Assembly: GCA_003415625.1 (NCBI GenBank)
Contig: PYIU01000006.1
Span: 3,720,001 to 3,784,000 of the forward strand
DNA from: Aquanectria penicillioides
Lineage: Eukaryota > Ascomycota > Sordariomycetes > Hypocreales > Nectriaceae
DNA: 64,000 bases
Reading direction: 5' to 3'
Of this stretch, positions 60,192-64,000 are shown piece after piece. Both the position numbers and the translations under genes were made by a program. A model generated the notes under the pieces. The model worked only from the letters and a program-made list of their open reading frames with translations. It was not told the origin of the DNA and ran no database searches. Position 1 is the first letter of the stretch. Each line of letters starts with the position of its first letter.

Positions 60192-62239
60192 ATGGCAAGC
60201 GCTCCCCCAAACGTGACGCCTGTTGCCGCTCGCCGCAACTCTATAGAGATCGATACCGAGAAGAGTCCGGTCGCCAACCCCAACACTAATGAAGTCATGG
60301 AGGAACTCAAGCCCGACGGCGAGTCGGCCGACTTCCAGCACGGTGTCGAGAGGGTCAGAGCCATCACCGCCACCTGGTCCACCGCGGTTCTGTGGTCCAT
60401 GTTTGCGCTGTAAGTCTTCCATTTGCTCAAGCATACTCGGTCACTCCGTTGCCAATGGTCTACCTTGCTTCAAGCGTTAATATCTTTGATCGTTGACATG
60501 TCTTCTGTTCAGGCTCTGGCTGGTGGCTTTCGTGGATGCTCTCTTGAACAGTGTGCAGGGATCCCTCAACCCATACATCACCTCCTCCTTCAACAAGCAT
60601 GGTCTGCTCTCTGTCGTCAGCATCTTCGCCACCATCGCCAGTGGTTGCTCCAAGCTGACCTTTGCCAAAATTGTCGACATCTGGGGCCGTGTTGAAGGCT
60701 ATTTGGTCTGCCTGTTCCTTGTCATCATCTCCCTCATCATGAAGGCTACTTGCCAAAACATGGAGACCTATGTCGCCGCCCACACCTTCTTCTGGGTTGG
60801 CCACATTGGACTGCTCTATGTCATTGAAGTCATGCTTGCCGATATGACTTCCCTCAAGAACCGAATGATCATGATCGGCATCAACGGCACCCCATTGATC
60901 TGCAGCACCTTCGCCGGACCCAAGATTGCAGAGCTGTTCTACAACAACCTCAACTTCCGCTGGGCTTTTGGTGCTTTTGCCATCATGATATTCGGTGTCT
61001 CTGTTCCTGTCGTCGTCATCATGTACATTGAACAACGTCGAGTTGACAAGGAGCGTGTCATTCCTCCCAGGGAGAACCGCACCATCCTCCAGTCTATTAA
61101 ATTTTACGTTATCGAGTTCGATGGTATGCACTCTCTTAGTTGCCTTTTCAATCGATCTTTTCTAATATACCTGTCAGTGATTGGCATCCTCCTCACCACC
61201 GCCATCTTCAGTTTGATCTTGCTCCCCTTCAGCATCGCCATCTATGCTCCCAATGGATGGGCCAGTGGATACATCATCGCCATGGAGGTTCTCGGAGTGC
61301 TGTGCATCCCTGCTTTCTACATCTGGGAGAGGAACTACGCCCCTGTCCAGTTCTTGCCTTGGATTTATCTCAAGGATCCCACAATCATCGGCTCTTGCCT
61401 ACTGTACTGCGCCATGTTCATTTCTTGCTTGTAAGATGTCCTCGACGAAACGTAATCCCCATTGGCTCGTTGCTAACAATAACCTACAGCTCCTGGAATG
61501 GGTACTTTGGTTCATACCTTCAGGTCGTTCACCGACTCAGCATTACCAATGCCAACTACGTCCTCAACGCCTTCTCCCTCACATCTTCTTTCCTCGGTCC
61601 CTTCATTGGCCTGTGAGTACCACATTGCTGTAAAGGCTTTGCTCGAACAAAATCTGACCTTCACGCAGTCTCATCAGCTACACCGGAAAGTTCAAGTGGG
61701 TCGCCTATGTTGGTATCCCGGCTCAGCTCATCGGCACGGCTCTTCTCATCCCGTACCGAACTCCCAGCACCCACGTCGGCATCCTTGTCGTGACTCAAAT
61801 GCTCAACGGTCTTGGCACGGGAATCTTCGCGGTCTGTGGTCAGATCGCCGTCATGAGCCCCGTCACCCACCAGCAAATTGCTGTCGTCATCGCTCTGTGG
61901 GGAATGTTCGGGTCCATCGGCGCATCGGTTGGTTTCGCCATTGCCGGAGCTATCTGGAACAACACTCTTCCCAAGGAGTTGTACAACAGGCTCCCCGAGG
62001 AGAGCAAGAACATGACAGCCACCATCTTTGGTGACATTGTGGTCCAGAAGTCTTACCTCGACGGAACCCTAGAGCGCGAGGCTATTGTTGGTGCATATGC
62101 CGTTGTTCAGAGAAAGCTGGTCATTGCTGGATCGTGCTTCGTTCCCCTCTGTCTCGCTTCCATCTACATTTGGAGGAACATTAATGTCAAGAAGGTTGAG
62201 AAAGAGCACGGTAAGCAGACTAAGGGTAATGTTTGGTAA
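60192..62239 (+). CDS. MFS siderophore-iron transporter-like protein (MirB/ARN type)
   Basis: Five exons (introns 60410-60512, 61124-61177, 61431-61489, 61613-61668) give about 591 residues. A hydrophilic N terminus with acidic and Asn-rich segments precedes TM1 (VLWSMFALLWLVAFVDAL). Family landmarks are SGCSKLTFAKIVDIWGR, HTFFWVGHIGLLYVIEVM, LADMTSLKNR, FRWAFGAFAIM, ERNYAPVQFLPW, and ALWGMFGSIGASVGFAIAGAIW, with 14 likely TM segments and a loop (PKELYNRLPEESKN) near the C terminus, as in ARN/Mir/Sit proteins. These import ferric siderophores such as triacetylfusarinine C or hydroxamates at the plasma membrane by proton symport. It is unlikely to export the meroterpenoid; I treat it as a flanking gene. 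Confidence 0.88.
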
Positions 62240-64000
62240 ACATATTTTTTTGCCTCTTGTCAAGGGGTTTTTGGTCAGAAAATCCAAGGCAGTGGAAGAA
62301 AATATTATAATCTTAATCTTCAAATTTAACCGAGTTAATGCAAGAATAGAAAGAGAAAAGTTTTTATTCATAAATATCCCAATCCACTTTTATAACATTG
62401 TACAGTGACGTCTTGCTTCGGCACAGTGAATTTACAGGCCAATCAATCCCTTGCCAGGGGAAGAATTAGCAGGGGAATTTCACGCGCTAGATCAATTCAA
62501 CCTGTTGTGTCAATCATCATATTGGAAGAAGCAATTTCTGATGGTCGAGTGGAAGGCTTGTCCGTGCTCTTTGATGAGAGTCTCAGGCTTAGTGGGGCCA
62601 TGGAGAAGATTTTGCTTCCTCGATCTTGCTCACCCTATACCTTGGAAAACTCTTGAAATGATGTCTGAAAGCTTCAATTGCGGATTGGAGAATGGAGTAT
62701 GGCCGTATTGTTTATCCTTATGTAATATTGCGTTTGGATCTATAATCAAAATCGGATCTCGACGATGAGCGTTGCGCAACTGTGGTTGTTACCGTGAACG
62801 ATTTTGCTGTCATGAAGCATGATATCTAGGGCACTAGCTTTGTCTGATATTGTAGAGATTCTAAATTCAGAATTCGTGATGTCAATCCAATAGACAGGCA
62901 TCAATTCCTGCTTCCCAAACGTAATACTTTACGAGCCCCAGCCACGCGTCCCGAAAAAACCACGGCTAGTGGAGAATTGAGGATTACGACAAGCGTCAAC
63001 CATGCTGGCCGAAAGGGAGCGCACTGCTGGGTCTCAAATTTTGCAGCGAGGCAATGGGGGTTTTTTTTAACCCCTATATAGATGAGAAGAATGTAGTATA
63101 CAGTTCTAAGAAGCCATTCGCTGGAAGCTTGTTGACAGATCAATCTGGGTGAAGAGCGAGCTGGAGGCCAAAACACAAGTTGCATCAACAATGCCTACGT
63201 TTCCAACCCCCAATGAACTACATTGGGTGTCCCTTTTGCTCCAAGAAATCCACAACGGTCTAGACTATCGGAAATGACACTATTTTACTTTTTTTCTCCT
63301 CTTTTCCCTGCCTGGGCCCCACGATCCGTCACCGCCTGTGGATGCTTCATTTCGCGTGTACGAGGTGAAAATTTCTGCCATCCGAAACCAGCAGGCGGTA
63401 GGGCCACCTCTGGGGCTCCACTCTGCTCTGTATAAAAACTCGTCGACCCTTCGACAGTTTCGATTTCTTTTTCTTTTCTCTTCACGTCGACAATACTTCA
63501 GTATGTGCACCCCTACTAGGAGCAGCCTCCTCCAGAGCGCTCTACGCTGAGCCTGCGCTTGACACTCAATTCGGTGTTTGTGCAGCTCTGCGCTAGATTT
63601 GTCTCTTGGTCATCGCTGCTTGCTATCCCTCCGCCTCGCTCCCTCCCACAGCTCGCTAACCCACGTCCGCAGGAGAATCATTTCTATAGTATTCGACCTT
63701 CTCTTGGTTCCCTAAAAGAGCCACAGATCCCACCCTGGTTGATGAGTGTATATCCTCGACACCCTAGAGTGAATACCCTTGGTCCTCTCGCACTGTCCGC
63801 AAGGATGGCGGCGTCGCCTCGTGCGGCTGCTGTATAGAGAGATGTTTCCCTCTTGATGATCTCGACCCCGTTTGCGGTCTGCCTTCGGGCGCGCGCTCGG
63901 GGTGGGTGTTGATGGACGTCTGACAGGCGTATTTTCATTTTTTTTTTCATTACTCTGCGAGGCTTGCCTCGGGCGTGAAGAAGAATTGGCGTGGATAGGA
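62240..64000. other. Intergenic to window end, nothing recognised
   Basis: About 1.76 kb. The first 200 bases are AT-rich (3' region of the transporter). The part from about 63.3 kb becomes pyrimidine-rich and may be the leader of a gene lying beyond the window. No frame has a family motif. Confidence 0.4.

Noticed and set aside
60192..62239. MFS gene as exporter of the meroterpenoid
   Set aside because: Its motifs fit siderophore importers of the ARN/Mir type, and a 2.3-kb gene-poor gap separates it from region B.

Overview
The window reads as nuclear DNA of a filamentous ascomycete. The genes carry short introns (about 46-103 nt) with fungal donor, branch (CTRAC-like) and acceptor signals. 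The protein families present are highly and non-reducing PKSs with SAT and PT domains, A-T-R NRPS-like reductases, a HET-domain protein, a Zn2Cys6 regulator, a fused P450-reductase and a siderophore-type MFS. Sordariomycetes, possibly Hypocreales, is my guess from family content; no species can be named from sequence alone.

Layout. (1) 1-8.4 kb, flank: the 3' end of an aldo-keto reductase, two small secreted proteins, and a 916-residue alpha/beta hydrolase-HET fusion. (2) 10.8-31.6 kb, polyketide region A: an NmrA/isoflavone-reductase-like protein, a decayed NRPS-like adenylation pseudogene, an FAD monooxygenase, a DHA2-type MFS exporter, an FSH1/LovG-like serine hydrolase, and an HR-PKS (KS-AT-DH-CMeT-ER-KR-ACP) that carries two single-base frameshifts. 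(3) 33.3-38.7 kb, a gene graveyard: a CYP52-like P450 pseudogene, a truncated condensation-type acyltransferase fragment, and a degraded CYP505-type P450-reductase. Each has premature stops, most of them explainable by CpA-to-TpA changes. (4) 39.1-57.9 kb, meroterpenoid region B: flavin-dependent halogenase, UbiA prenyltransferase, A-T-R NRPS-like reductase, NR-PKS (SAT-KS-AT-PT-ACP-TE), a short Zn2Cys6 regulator, and an EHN-type epoxide hydrolase. (5) 60.2-62.2 kb, flank: a siderophore-iron-transporter-like MFS.

How the genes fit together. Region B holds the same four enzyme types as the early ascochlorin/ilicicolin pathway (AscC/StbA NR-PKS, AscA/StbC prenyltransferase, AscB/StbB reductase, AscD halogenase). 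Together they would make an orsellinic-acid-type aromatic acid, prenylate it, reduce the carboxyl to an aldehyde and chlorinate the ring. The later oxidative steps look lost: the P450-reductase of the kind that epoxidises the prenyl tail is a pseudogene beside the halogenase, the second P450 is broken, and I see no membrane terpene cyclase. The inferred end point is a chlorinated prenyl aryl-aldehyde of the ilicicolin A / colletochlorin type; chain length cannot be read from sequence. An apparently intact epoxide hydrolase remains without its obvious local epoxidase. Region A would make a reduced, C-methylated polyketide, but its PKS frameshifts must be confirmed or dismissed first.
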